From NCBI GenBank assembly GCA_030536995.1, contig JAUNOY010000008.1:1-64000 (forward strand): DNA of 64,000 nt, written 5' to 3'. This document shows positions 25,027 to 33,543 of this stretch, in pieces. How positions within the stretch are numbered: the first letter of the stretch is position 1; each line of letters begins with the position of its first letter. The notes under the pieces were generated by a model that was not told the origin of the DNA, made no database searches, and saw nothing but the letters and a program-made list of their open reading frames with translations. The translations under genes and the position numbers were made by a program. This DNA is from Eubacteriales bacterium. GTDB taxonomy: Bacteria; Bacillota; Clostridia; Lachnospirales; Lachnospiraceae.

Positions 25027-25710
25027 TCAGTTTTCTTTCAAAATCTTATTTACGGCTATTTTTGTCTTCGGCAGCCAGAATTGAACAAGCGGTCCTGTCA
25101 GAAATACTGCCACAACCGTTCCGATTCCTACAGTACCTCCCAGAAGAAAACCAAGCCCAACAAAGAATATGTCACATGCCACACGGACCCAGCGAAATTC
25201 CACAGACGCAATCTTATCTGACAAAATGATCGCAACCAAATCATTGGGGCCTGTTCCCGCATTGCTGTTGATTACAATAGACATTCCTGCTGCCAGAATC
25301 ACACATCCCATTACCATACTGACTGCACGGACTGACATGGAAGACGCCCCATTGATAGCATCGCCAAGCATCCATGTAAAGAGGTCAATAATCGGACCGC
25401 CGCAGAAGGCGCAGACTATGGTTCCCGGTTTTATATAGCCCTTTGTCGTCAAAGCCATAACTATCATAAGGATACATAAAACAATTACATGAACTGTTCC
25501 AACCGTAAGCCCCAACTGCTTTGCAAGTCCCTGAATAAATACAGTAAAGGTATCTGTCCCAAGCTCAGATAACAAAAACATTGTCACTCCTAAGTGCGCT
25601 ACTGTAAGACCGATAAGCAGCACTGCCAGAGCTTTTACCCAGTCTTTGATACTACGGCCGGAAGTATCCGCCGCAAATTGTGTCTTCTTTGTTTTTGATG
25701 AATCACTCAT
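25027..25710 (-). CDS. YczE/YitT-type membrane protein
   Basis: A 227-residue protein with five to six membrane segments. The GVTMFLLSELGTDTFTVF and NAGTGPNDLVAI segments match the YczE/YyaS/YitT family, whose function is unknown. It overlaps the nspC-like gene start by 8 bases (25703-25710) and is the last gene of the polyamine operon, so a role in polyamine transport or homeostasis is possible but unproven. Confidence 0.78.
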   Translation of the reverse strand: MSDSSKTKKTQFAADTSGRSIKDWVKALAVLLIGLTVAHLGVTMFLLSELGTDTFTVFIQGLAKQLGLTVGTVHVIVLCILMIVMALTTKGYIKPGTIVCAFCGGPIIDLFTWMLGDAINGASSMSVRAVSMVMGCVILAAGMSIVINSNAGTGPNDLVAIILSDKIASVEFRWVRVACDIFFVGLGFLLGGTVGIGTVVAVFLTGPLVQFWLPKTKIAVNKILKEN

Positions 25711-26932
25711 AAATATAAACCTTTTCTTTTCCCAATCTTATTTTAAAATTGCTATATCCAAACTCTGTAAGTCTGCTAAATTTCCCGTTCTGACTTCTCT
25801 TCCATATATCAGGCAACGACATACCATTGAAAGTATTATTTTTACAGGTTGTATAAATCGCCATATCTCCAAACAAAAGCAAATCCCCTGTTTTCAATTC
25901 TTTTTCAAAGCTGTAATCCCCTATTATATCTCCAGCCAGACAGGTTGGGCCGCCAAGCCGAAATTCAAAAGGAAGACTGCCATTTTCATCTGCTCCATGT
26001 AAAGGCGGCATATACGGCATTTCGATTACATCCGGCATATGACAGGCTGCGCTCGTATCAAGTATTACATTACAGATTTCTCCATTTTTTGTCACATCCA
26101 GCACTCTGGATACCAGATATCCCGCATTAAGCGCAATGGCTTCTCCCGGCTCCAGATAAATCTCCACCTTCCATTTTTCCTGCATATGTCCAATGACTCT
26201 TTCAAGTCGGGCAATATCATAGTCTGATCTTGTAATGTGATGACCGCCCCCCATGTTCAACCATTTTATTCTGGGAAGAATATCTCCAAACTTCTCCTCT
26301 ACAGCCTGAACTGTAATCTCCAGAGCATCCGAATCCTGTTCGCAAAGAGTATGAAAATGGAGTCCATCCAGCATATCCACTGCTTCCTCCGTCATCTGCT
26401 GATTCCACATTTCTCTCGTTGTCCCAAGGCGGCTTCCCTGTGCGCAGGGATCGTAAATCTCATGACCTTCCTGTGTCGAACATTCAGGATTAATGCGAAT
26501 CCCTATACTTTTTCCACAGTTTTTTGCTTTTGCACCAAATTTCTTAAGCTGAGAAGGAGAATTAAACACGATATGATCTGCATACTTCAAAAGTTCGTCA
26601 AATTCATCATCTCTGTATGCGCCGCAAAATACGTGAACCTCCTTCCCCGGCATCTCCTCCGCTCCAAGCCTTGCCTCGTACAACCCGCTTGCCTCTGTGC
26701 CGGAAAGATATTCAGAAAGCAAGGGATAAAAATCATAATTAGAAAACGCTTTTTGTGCCAGAAGGATTTTACACCCTGTATTTGCCATCACAGATGCAAG
26801 AATCTCTCCATTTCTGCGAAGACCTTTTTCGTCAATTACATAACAGGGCGTGGGAAGTTCCCCAAAAATCTCCTCCGGGGACTTCCCATTCAGCAGTTCA
26901 AATACCGGTCGTCTGTCTAACGCCCCTGCCAT
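25703..26932 (-). CDS. nspC: Carboxynorspermidine/carboxyspermidine decarboxylase
   Basis: A 409-residue PLP enzyme of the alanine-racemase-fold decarboxylase family. PLP lysine is Lys61 in LLAQKAFS; LHFHTLCEQ, NMGGGHHITR and EPGEA are family motifs; the C-terminal part has CHMPDVIEMPY and GPTCLAGD with the catalytic Cys region. It decarboxylates carboxynorspermidine or carboxyspermidine made by the preceding enzyme. Its ATG overlaps the stop of the synthase gene by one base (TGATG), so they are coupled. About 409 residues is a little longer than typical NspC (about 375-390) because of an N-terminal extension. Confidence 0.92.
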   Translation of the reverse strand: MAGALDRRPVFELLNGKSPEEIFGELPTPCYVIDEKGLRRNGEILASVMANTGCKILLAQKAFSNYDFYPLLSEYLSGTEASGLYEARLGAEEMPGKEVHVFCGAYRDDEFDELLKYADHIVFNSPSQLKKFGAKAKNCGKSIGIRINPECSTQEGHEIYDPCAQGSRLGTTREMWNQQMTEEAVDMLDGLHFHTLCEQDSDALEITVQAVEEKFGDILPRIKWLNMGGGHHITRSDYDIARLERVIGHMQEKWKVEIYLEPGEAIALNAGYLVSRVLDVTKNGEICNVILDTSAACHMPDVIEMPYMPPLHGADENGSLPFEFRLGGPTCLAGDIIGDYSFEKELKTGDLLLFGDMAIYTTCKNNTFNGMSLPDIWKRSQNGKFSRLTEFGYSNFKIRLGKEKVYIYE

Positions 26933-28191
26933 CAGTCCACCAGAACCGGAGTGTGATTTTCTTTACGTGGAAGACCATATTTGTCTAATGCTTCAAGGAA
27001 TGGATCCGGATCAAATTCCTCCACTGTGTGAACACCTTTTGTATTCCACTTTCCGGTAAGAAGCATCATTGCTCCGCACATTGCGGGAACTCCTGTTGTA
27101 TAGCTGATTGCCTGACTTTCCACCTCTCGATAACACTCCTGATGGTCACATACATTATAAATATAGTATGTTTTCTCTCTTCCGTCTTTTTTTCCGGTAA
27201 AGATACATCCGATATTTGTCTTTCCATGAGTACGGGGTCCAAGACTTGCCGGATCCGGTAACAAAGCTTTCAGGAATTTAATCGGAACGATTTCCTGCCC
27301 CTCGAAATTCACCGGAGTTGTAGAAAGCATCCCCACATTTTCAAGACAGTTCATATGTGTCAGATAACTCTGCCCAAAAGTCATAAAGAATCTAATTCGC
27401 TTTACCTCCGGAATATTAAGAGCAAGAGACTCAATTTCTTCATGGTGAAGCAGATACATATCTTTCTCCCCTACACAGTCGAAATCGTATTCCCGCTTAA
27501 TGCTCATTGCCGGAATCTCAACCCAATGTCCGTCTTCCCAGTAGCTTCCCGGAGCTGATACTTCACGAAGATTTACTTCCGGATTAAAGTTTGTTGCAAA
27601 AGGATATCCATGATCTCCGCCATTGCAGTCAAGAATATCAATTGTATCAATTGTATCAAATTCATGTTTTTTCGCATATGCACAATATGCCTGAGTCACC
27701 CCCGGATCAAAGCCGCAACCCAGAAGAGCTGTCAGTCCTGCTTTTTCAAATTTCTCACGATATGCCCACTGCCAGCTATAATCAAAATATGCGGAAAAAC
27801 CTTTTTCCTCACATCTCTTATTATAAATCTCACGCCACTGAGGATCATCGGTATCCTCAGGCTCATAGTTAGCTGTATCCATATAATTCACACCACAGGC
27901 AAGACAAGCATCCATAATAGTAAGATCCTGATATGGAAGCGCAATGTTCATCACAAGATCCGGTTTATAAGAATTAATCAGATTGATTACCTGCTGCACA
28001 TCATCGGCGTCTACCTGCGCTGTTGTGATTTTTGTTTCCGTTTTTCCCTCAAGCTTTGCAGCAAGCTCATCGCATTTCTCTTTCGTTCTGCTGGCAATAC
28101 ACAGTTCTGTAAAAACATCACTCACCTGACAGCATTTTCTGATTGCTACACTTGCTACTCCTCCACATCCAATTACTAATACTCTGCTCAT
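26932..28191 (-). CDS. Carboxynorspermidine synthase (saccharopine dehydrogenase family)
   Basis: A 419-residue NADPH-dependent enzyme with the Rossmann start VLVIGCGGVASVAIRKC and the family segments MDTANYEP, YSWQWAYREKF, LLGCGFDPGVTQAYCAY and CNGGDHGYPFATNF. It condenses aspartate semialdehyde with putrescine or diaminopropane to make carboxyspermidine or carboxynorspermidine, the substrate of the next enzyme. GGAGA precedes the ATG. It lies 88 bases after the agmatinase gene. Confidence 0.92.
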   Translation of the reverse strand: MSRVLVIGCGGVASVAIRKCCQVSDVFTELCIASRTKEKCDELAAKLEGKTETKITTAQVDADDVQQVINLINSYKPDLVMNIALPYQDLTIMDACLACGVNYMDTANYEPEDTDDPQWREIYNKRCEEKGFSAYFDYSWQWAYREKFEKAGLTALLGCGFDPGVTQAYCAYAKKHEFDTIDTIDILDCNGGDHGYPFATNFNPEVNLREVSAPGSYWEDGHWVEIPAMSIKREYDFDCVGEKDMYLLHHEEIESLALNIPEVKRIRFFMTFGQSYLTHMNCLENVGMLSTTPVNFEGQEIVPIKFLKALLPDPASLGPRTHGKTNIGCIFTGKKDGREKTYYIYNVCDHQECYREVESQAISYTTGVPAMCGAMMLLTGKWNTKGVHTVEEFDPDPFLEALDKYGLPRKENHTPVLVD

Positions 28192-28279
28192 AATTTTGTC
28201 TCCTTTTATGTTATATTTTTATTATTTACTTTCGTTCCTCTTACTGCCCGACGCCGCTTCTTTTTATCAATCCTTTTCA

Positions 28280-29131
28280 TCAATAAAGCGCAAGAAGTAA
28301 TTCTCTTAAAATTTTACATGCTGCTGCGGTAGATACTCCGCTTGCATCCAGCATAGGTGCGAGTTCGTTGATATCTGCGGCTATCACCTTTGTTTCCGCA
28401 ACTGTCAGAATCGCATTTAAAAGCTCCATAAATGTCACCCCTCCTGCCTCCGGAGTTCCTGTCCCCGGAAAAGCTGACGGATCAAGACAATCCAAATCAA
28501 TTGTAAAGTATATAGGAACTCCTGTTTTCTTTAATTCACTTACTGTCTCAGACAGCCCTTCGAAGCCAAACAGGTGCATATCTGTATGCTCTTTTGCGAA
28601 AACAAATTCCGATTTTTCTCCACTGCGAATACAGAATTGATGAATCCTGCCGTCTCCAATCAGATCATGACAGCGGCGAATCACACAGGCATGGCTCAGT
28701 TTTGCTCCAAGATAATCGTCTCTTAAATCCGCATGAGCGTCAAAATGTATAATATGAAGATCCGGATACTTCTTTACTGCCGCACGAACAGCTCCCAGAG
28801 TCACCAAATGTTCCCCTCCAATCATTAAAGGAAGCTTTCCATCCTCCAAAATCTCTGCCGCTCTTTCTTCAATATCTTTCAACGCCATCTCTGCTGATCC
28901 AAAACAAAGTTCAATATCCCCGCTGTCGAAAATACAGGTATCTTCCAAATCTTTATTCTGGTAAGGACTGTATGTCTCTATCCCGAAACTTTCATGCCGG
29001 ACAGCAGAAGAACCAAATCTTGCTCCCGGACGAAAGCTTGTTGTAGAGTCGAACGGCGCACCGAAAAGTACCATTTTTGCCTCTTCGTAATCACAGTCAC
29101 ATCCGATAAAAGTTTCGATATTTTTCTGCAT
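28280..29131 (-). CDS. speB: Agmatinase
   Basis: A 283-residue ureohydrolase with both Mn-binding motifs: HFDAHADLRDDY and IDLDCLDPSAFPGTGTPEAGG, plus GGEHLVTLG. It hydrolyses agmatine to putrescine and urea. It lies directly after the spermidine-synthase gene (one base gap; ribosome binding site inside the end of that gene) and downstream of the arginine-decarboxylase gene, which supports agmatinase rather than arginase. Confidence 0.93.
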   Translation of the reverse strand: MQKNIETFIGCDCDYEEAKMVLFGAPFDSTTSFRPGARFGSSAVRHESFGIETYSPYQNKDLEDTCIFDSGDIELCFGSAEMALKDIEERAAEILEDGKLPLMIGGEHLVTLGAVRAAVKKYPDLHIIHFDAHADLRDDYLGAKLSHACVIRRCHDLIGDGRIHQFCIRSGEKSEFVFAKEHTDMHLFGFEGLSETVSELKKTGVPIYFTIDLDCLDPSAFPGTGTPEAGGVTFMELLNAILTVAETKVIAADINELAPMLDASGVSTAAACKILRELLLALY

Positions 29132-29132
29132 C

Positions 29133-29984
29133 TTACTCTACCTCCATAAGCATTTTTTCCAGAAACGCCGGAAGATAAAAAGCTCCTGTATGCAGTCTGG
29201 TCGTATAATACTTTGTTTCCATATTCAATTCCTTCCATCTTTTTCCATCAAAATCGTCAATCGGATGGTACTTCTTGCTTGCAAATCCAAACAGCCAGTA
29301 ACCCGCTGCATATGTCGGGATATGCGCCTGATACACGCGGCTGATAGGAAAGGTACTGACAATCCTCTTATGGCTTCGCTGCATTTCCTCTGCATCATGC
29401 TTATAAAAAGGGCTTCCCTGCTGATTCACCATAATTCCATCACTGCGAAGCGCATTGTAACAAATTCCGTAAAATTCTCTTGTAAAATAGCTTTCCGATG
29501 GGCCGCAGGGGTCTGTAGAATCTACAATAATGAGATCATATTCCTCTTTACAGCGCCTGATAAAGCGCAAGGCATTATCATAATAAATATGCACACGGCT
29601 GTCATCAAGACGGCAGGCATTCTCCGGAAGAAAAGCCCGACAGGCTTCAATTACCATGGAATCCATTTCAACCAGATCAATCCTTCGAACACTTTTATAT
29701 CTTGCCAGTTCTTTAACAACGCCTCCATCTCCTGCACCGATTACCAAAACATCCTTAATATCAGGATGTACAGCCATCGGTACATGCGTAATCATTTCAT
29801 CATAGATAAATTCGTCCCTTTCCGTAAGCATTACGCTTCCATCAAGAGCAAGAACCCGTCCAAACTCCGGTGTCTCAAAAATATCAATCTGCTGGTAATC
29901 ACTTTTTTTTGAATACAGATGCCTTGATACCCGAATGCTGTGCTTTACATCCGGAGCATGAAATTCACTGAACCATAATTCCAC
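29133..29984 (-). CDS. speE: Spermidine synthase (polyamine aminopropyltransferase)
   Basis: A 283-residue SAM-like aminopropyltransferase with VIGAGDGGVVKE, the VEMD acidic motif and IIVDSTDPCGPSESYFTREF. It transfers an aminopropyl group from decarboxylated SAM to putrescine or another amine. No speD is in this window, so the donor must come from elsewhere. GTG start at 29984 with AGGAGG 10 bases upstream. It sits 15 bases after the decarboxylase gene. Since the same operon encodes a carboxyspermidine route, its physiological acceptor may differ. Confidence 0.92.
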   Translation of the reverse strand: MELWFSEFHAPDVKHSIRVSRHLYSKKSDYQQIDIFETPEFGRVLALDGSVMLTERDEFIYDEMITHVPMAVHPDIKDVLVIGAGDGGVVKELARYKSVRRIDLVEMDSMVIEACRAFLPENACRLDDSRVHIYYDNALRFIRRCKEEYDLIIVDSTDPCGPSESYFTREFYGICYNALRSDGIMVNQQGSPFYKHDAEEMQRSHKRIVSTFPISRVYQAHIPTYAAGYWLFGFASKKYHPIDDFDGKRWKELNMETKYYTTRLHTGAFYLPAFLEKMLMEVE

Positions 29985-29999
29985 CTATGCAATCCCTCC

Positions 30000-31457
30000 T
30001 TAAATCAATACGTTTAAATTTAAAATCTCTGAATCTTCCGGTCCGGTCATCAGACAGCCTTTTTCCTTTGCATATTCAATATAGGCAAGAATTTCCGGCG
30101 TAATCCTTTCTCCCGGCGCCAAAATCGGAATTCCCGGCGGATAGCACATGACAAATTCACTGCAGACATATCCGGCGCTTTCCTGAATCGGCACACTTTT
30201 TTTCTTTGCATAAAAAGCATCCTGGGGACTCATCACCACCTCGGGATCGATATACTCCTGACTGAGAAGCCCGCTGCCATCTGTTTTATATCTTCGATGA
30301 ATCTCTGCAAGCGCACTCACCAGACGCTCCACCTCCTGCGAACGGTCTCCAATTGATAAATACGCCAGAATATTTCCAATATCTCCAAATTCAATTTGAA
30401 TATCATATTCATCGCGCAGAATATCATAGACCTCAATTCCTGCAAGACCGATATCTCTTGTATGTACACTGAGCTTAGTAGGATCAAAGTCATATACAGA
30501 ATCTCCGTTAATCAATTCTTTTCCGAAAGCGTAGTAACCGCCGATAGCATTGATCTCCTCTCTGGCATAATCCGCCATCTCTGTAACCTTGCGGAAAATC
30601 TGTCTTCCGCGCAGAGCAAGATTTCTCCTACTGATATCAAGGCTGGACATTAAAAGATAGCTTCCTGATGTCGTCTGTGTCAGATTTATAATCTGCCTTA
30701 CATGACCTTCGCTAATATCAGGTCCCGTAAGAAGCATACTTGACTGCGTCAGACTGCCTCCGCTCTTATGCATAGAAACAGCCGCCATATCCGCTCCTGC
30801 TGCCATAGCTGAAACAGGCATATTTTCCCCAAAGTAAAAGTGAGTTCCATGCGCCTCATCTGCCAGACAGACCATGCCTGCCTCATGAGCCATATCCACA
30901 ATTGCTTTTAAGTCGCTGCATACACCGTAATACGTCGGGTTATTCACAAGTACTGCCACTGCATCCGGATTCTCTGCAATGGCTCTGGCTACCTGTTCTC
31001 TCTTCATTCCAAGAGAAATCCCCAGTCTCTGGTCAATATCCGGATTGATATATACGGGAACTGCACCACACAGAACCAGTGCATTGATAACACTTCTGTG
31101 TACATTGCGGGGAAGGATAATCTTATCTCCCCGTTTACAATTCGACAGCACCATACTTTGTACAGAACTCGTTGTTCCACCTACCATCAGGAATGCATGC
31201 GCCGCTCCAAATGCCTCTGCGGCTAAAATTTCTGCTTCATGTATTACAGAAACAGGATGACACAGATTATCCAACGGTTTCATGCTGTTCACATCGATTC
31301 CTACACATTTTTCACCAAGAAACTCTGTAAGCTCAGGATTTCCTCTTCCTCTCTTATGCCCCGGAACATCGAAAGGAACTACTCTCATTTGCCTGAAATA
31401 TTGCAGCGCTTCGTAGATTGGAGCCTTTTTTTGCGCATTTATTCTTTTTTCTTCCAT
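30000..31457 (-). CDS. speA: Arginine/lysine/ornithine decarboxylase, probably arginine
   Basis: A 485-residue PLP fold-type I decarboxylase of the Orn/Lys/Arg major-domain family, without the N-terminal wing domain of E. coli enzymes (the short Gram-positive form). PLP Lys231 lies in SMHKSGG and Asp200/His203 in DEAHG; FDVPGHKRG begins the domain. Position before agmatinase suggests it makes agmatine from arginine. The ATG at 31457 with GAGGTG upstream is preferred over 31469. First gene of the six-gene operon; a strong terminator-like hairpin lies upstream at 31536-31573. Confidence 0.92.
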   Translation of the reverse strand: MEEKRINAQKKAPIYEALQYFRQMRVVPFDVPGHKRGRGNPELTEFLGEKCVGIDVNSMKPLDNLCHPVSVIHEAEILAAEAFGAAHAFLMVGGTTSSVQSMVLSNCKRGDKIILPRNVHRSVINALVLCGAVPVYINPDIDQRLGISLGMKREQVARAIAENPDAVAVLVNNPTYYGVCSDLKAIVDMAHEAGMVCLADEAHGTHFYFGENMPVSAMAAGADMAAVSMHKSGGSLTQSSMLLTGPDISEGHVRQIINLTQTTSGSYLLMSSLDISRRNLALRGRQIFRKVTEMADYAREEINAIGGYYAFGKELINGDSVYDFDPTKLSVHTRDIGLAGIEVYDILRDEYDIQIEFGDIGNILAYLSIGDRSQEVERLVSALAEIHRRYKTDGSGLLSQEYIDPEVVMSPQDAFYAKKKSVPIQESAGYVCSEFVMCYPPGIPILAPGERITPEILAYIEYAKEKGCLMTGPEDSEILNLNVLI

Positions 31458-31535
31458 TTCGCACCTCACTAATAATGCAGAACGTTTTTATTTATCAGGA
31501 AACCTCATACAAAACATACTACTCTCCCGGAAAAT

Positions 31536-31573
31536 AAAAAAGCCGCAAGCTGTACTTACACAACTTGCGGCTT
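31536..31573 (-). terminator. Strong intrinsic terminator upstream of speA
   Basis: AGCCGCAAG (31541-31549) pairs perfectly with CTTGCGGCT (31564-31572), with further CTGT/ACA pairs inside, and is followed on the minus strand by six T residues. It ends a transcript coming from 31575-31890 about 80 bases before speA, so it is either the end of a small RNA or an attenuator controlling speA. Confidence 0.85.
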
Positions 31574-31660
31574 CCATCCATGTCCGTCTACAGTAAATTT
31601 CAAAAGTTTCGGGAATAATCTGATTATATTCCTGCACTTCTGTCTTATCTGTCTGAACTA
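31574..31660 (-). ncRNA. Candidate small RNA or leader upstream of speA
   Basis: Minus-strand stretch between the promoter at 31657-31686 and the terminator at 31536-31573. It would produce an RNA of about 110 bases including the terminator, with an internal imperfect hairpin (GGAATATAATC against GATTATTCC). No protein frame of interest. It does not match a riboswitch class that I recognise. The whole gap 31470-31790 seems non-coding and contains several further hairpins. Confidence 0.4.
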
Positions 31661-31686
31661 TAGGGTACTCAGAGTCTATATAGCAA
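31657..31686 (-). promoter_or_regulatory. Promoter-like pair in the speA upstream region
   Basis: Minus-strand TTGCTA (31681-31686), 18-base spacer, TATAGT (31657-31662). Transcription would start near 31650. Plausible but not perfect. Confidence 0.45.
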
Positions 31687-31899
31687 CAATACTTTTACTA
31701 CTCTTTATTGACCATTTCACAAGTTTGCGTAATGTACGCATTTCGGTTATAAAGTAACCAACTTATAAAACTGAGCTTTTAACTCAATCAATAAGGCGGC
31801 AAGCCGCCAATCGGCAGTGGACCCGGCTGTCCGTATGGCCTAAACTCCTGATGGAGTGGTCCGTAATAATCGCTTTGAAGACTCTGATGTAAAATATCA

Positions 31900-32298
31900 T
31901 CAGCCTTTGTATTCTGCTACTGCACGGTCGAATATTTTAATATGATCAAAAAGCCAATCTACTACGTTTTTCTGAACCTGTGCAACAAAAGCCTCGGTCG
32001 GGCCTTCCTCTTCTTCCAGCATTTCCTGAAGTTCCTTTACTGCATTTTTGAACTCTCCATGTTTTGCCTTATGCTCGTTGATTGCAGGAAAGCTAATCTC
32101 CTCCTGAAGCTTCTCTTCTGCGTCAAAATGAAACTCTGTGTAGTCCAGAAGATAATCCAGCATCTTGATTGCCTTTATCTGTCCGTTTCCTTCTTGGCAG
32201 CTCTGAAGAAGCTGGTCGATTCTGCTGATCAGCTCTTTATGCTGGGAATCGATCATCTCATTCCCGGTTTCCAGCGCTTTATCAAATTCTACTCTCAT
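31900..32298 (-). CDS. Bacteriohemerythrin
   Basis: A 132-residue hemerythrin-like oxygen-binding protein. All di-iron ligands are in place: His20, His57, Glu61, His76, His80, His119 and Asp124. Single domain, cytoplasmic; in anaerobes these proteins sense or scavenge oxygen. GGAGG precedes the ATG and a good promoter lies at 32376-32404. It is transcribed alone. Just beyond its stop codon, a +1-shifted frame stays open for about 38 codons with Gly/Pro/Tyr-rich coding; see findings. Confidence 0.93.
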   Translation of the reverse strand: MRVEFDKALETGNEMIDSQHKELISRIDQLLQSCQEGNGQIKAIKMLDYLLDYTEFHFDAEEKLQEEISFPAINEHKAKHGEFKNAVKELQEMLEEEEGPTEAFVAQVQKNVVDWLFDHIKIFDRAVAEYKG

Positions 32299-32375
32299 TT
32301 TATCTGACCTCCTGTTTTCTGGATGTTCGTCCTTCCCGGATTCGACCTTGGGACTTTTCTAAATACATATCATAT

Positions 32376-32404
32376 ATTTTATCACAGTTGCGGAATTTTT
32401 CCAA
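32376..32404 (-). promoter_or_regulatory. Hemerythrin promoter
   Basis: Minus-strand TTGGAA (32399-32404), 17-base spacer, TAAAAT (32376-32381) with a TG two bases upstream of it. Confidence 0.65.
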
Positions 32405-32415
32405 TATTTTCTCAG

Positions 32416-33543
32416 TTATCGGGCAAATTTTTTCTGATCATATTGATACCGCACAAAATTATATAATGTTTCCGCGGCATCCCCATGAATTTGTTTTGCC
32501 TGACAGGCTATCATTCTCTTTTGTGCTTCCTGATCATTCATAAGACGAATTCCTTTTTGAACCTGCCCCTTTACGGTAATCGCAGACCAGCTCATACCTG
32601 CACGCATAAAGAAACGACGATTAACCGTTTCACAGCCAGGAATCGGCGTTGTATGAATAATGGGCACACCGATGACAGCTGCTTCTGTAGATGTTAATCC
32701 GCCCGGTTTTGTAAAAACAACATCACAGGCACGCAAATAAAGAGACATTTGATTCGTGAAACCCAATATTGTAACACGAGACTCCCCTTTAAATTTCTTT
32801 TTTAGCTTTTTTTCTGCTTTTCGATTATTTCCGCAAATAGCTAAGATCTGCTCTGTATCTGTACCGGAAACCAGTTTTTGAACAAGCTCCATAAAATCTC
32901 CGGCTCCCATACTGCCGCCTGCAATCAGAAAATACTTTTTATCTGTCGCCAGATTCAATTTTCTCCTGGCGTCTTCCTTTCTGATTTTCAATCGACAGCT
33001 TTTCGCAACAGGAATTCCGAAGGTTCGAATTTTCTCTGTTGGGATTCCTTTTTTTACACAGGATTTTCGCAAAGCTTCATGAGGAAGAATATAATGGTCA
33101 CAATCTGTTTCCTCCCAAAACGGAATGCAGGTATAGTCAGTCATTACCGCAACAGTCAAAGGGAGCTTCATTCCTTTTCTCTTCATATATGTAACTGTTT
33201 CTGACGGATAAAGATGAGGCATAATCAACACATCTGCCGGATTCTCTTTCAGATAGCTGTCAATGTATTTCCCCATACGTCCGTTAATATAATAAACCGG
33301 TGATTTTCTGGTAATACGACTGACTACCATCCCTAATTTATATGCAAGTCCAAACAAAAGAGGCGTCTTCTTCACAATCTGCACATAGCCATCTCCCACC
33401 AGCTTCGACACTCTCTTCCCTGCAAGGCAGAGATAATCTAATACATAGGCTTCGTCACCATGAGCCTGAAACTCTTCTGCAATTGCTTTTGCTGCAGAAT
33501 TGTGCCCGCCGCCTGTATTACAGGATAATATTAATGCTTTCAT
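32416..33543 (-). CDS. Diacylglycerol glycosyltransferase-like protein (MGDG synthase/UgtP family)
   Basis: A 375-residue GT28-type protein. The N-terminus ALILSCNTGGGHNSAAKAI is the MGDG-synthase hallmark and TKPGGLTSTEAAVIGVPII the nucleotide-sugar-binding motif of the C-terminal half. It adds glucose or galactose to diacylglycerol, giving glycolipids used as membrane lipids or lipoteichoic acid anchors. Its ATG overlaps the plsY-like gene end by 4 bases, coupling glycolipid synthesis to phosphatidate synthesis. Confidence 0.88.
   Translation of the reverse strand: MKALILSCNTGGGHNSAAKAIAEEFQAHGDEAYVLDYLCLAGKRVSKLVGDGYVQIVKKTPLLFGLAYKLGMVVSRITRKSPVYYINGRMGKYIDSYLKENPADVLIMPHLYPSETVTYMKRKGMKLPLTVAVMTDYTCIPFWEETDCDHYILPHEALRKSCVKKGIPTEKIRTFGIPVAKSCRLKIRKEDARRKLNLATDKKYFLIAGGSMGAGDFMELVQKLVSGTDTEQILAICGNNRKAEKKLKKKFKGESRVTILGFTNQMSLYLRACDVVFTKPGGLTSTEAAVIGVPIIHTTPIPGCETVNRRFFMRAGMSWSAITVKGQVQKGIRLMNDQEAQKRMIACQAKQIHGDAAETLYNFVRYQYDQKKFAR

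Noticed and set aside
29190-29912. A 240-codon plus-strand frame opposite speE
   Set aside because: Antisense shadow of a conserved enzyme; no motif.
32320-32345. A tRNA T-arm-like stretch in the hemerythrin leader
   Set aside because: GGTCGAATCC with short flanking pairs is present, but no acceptor, D or anticodon arms can be drawn.
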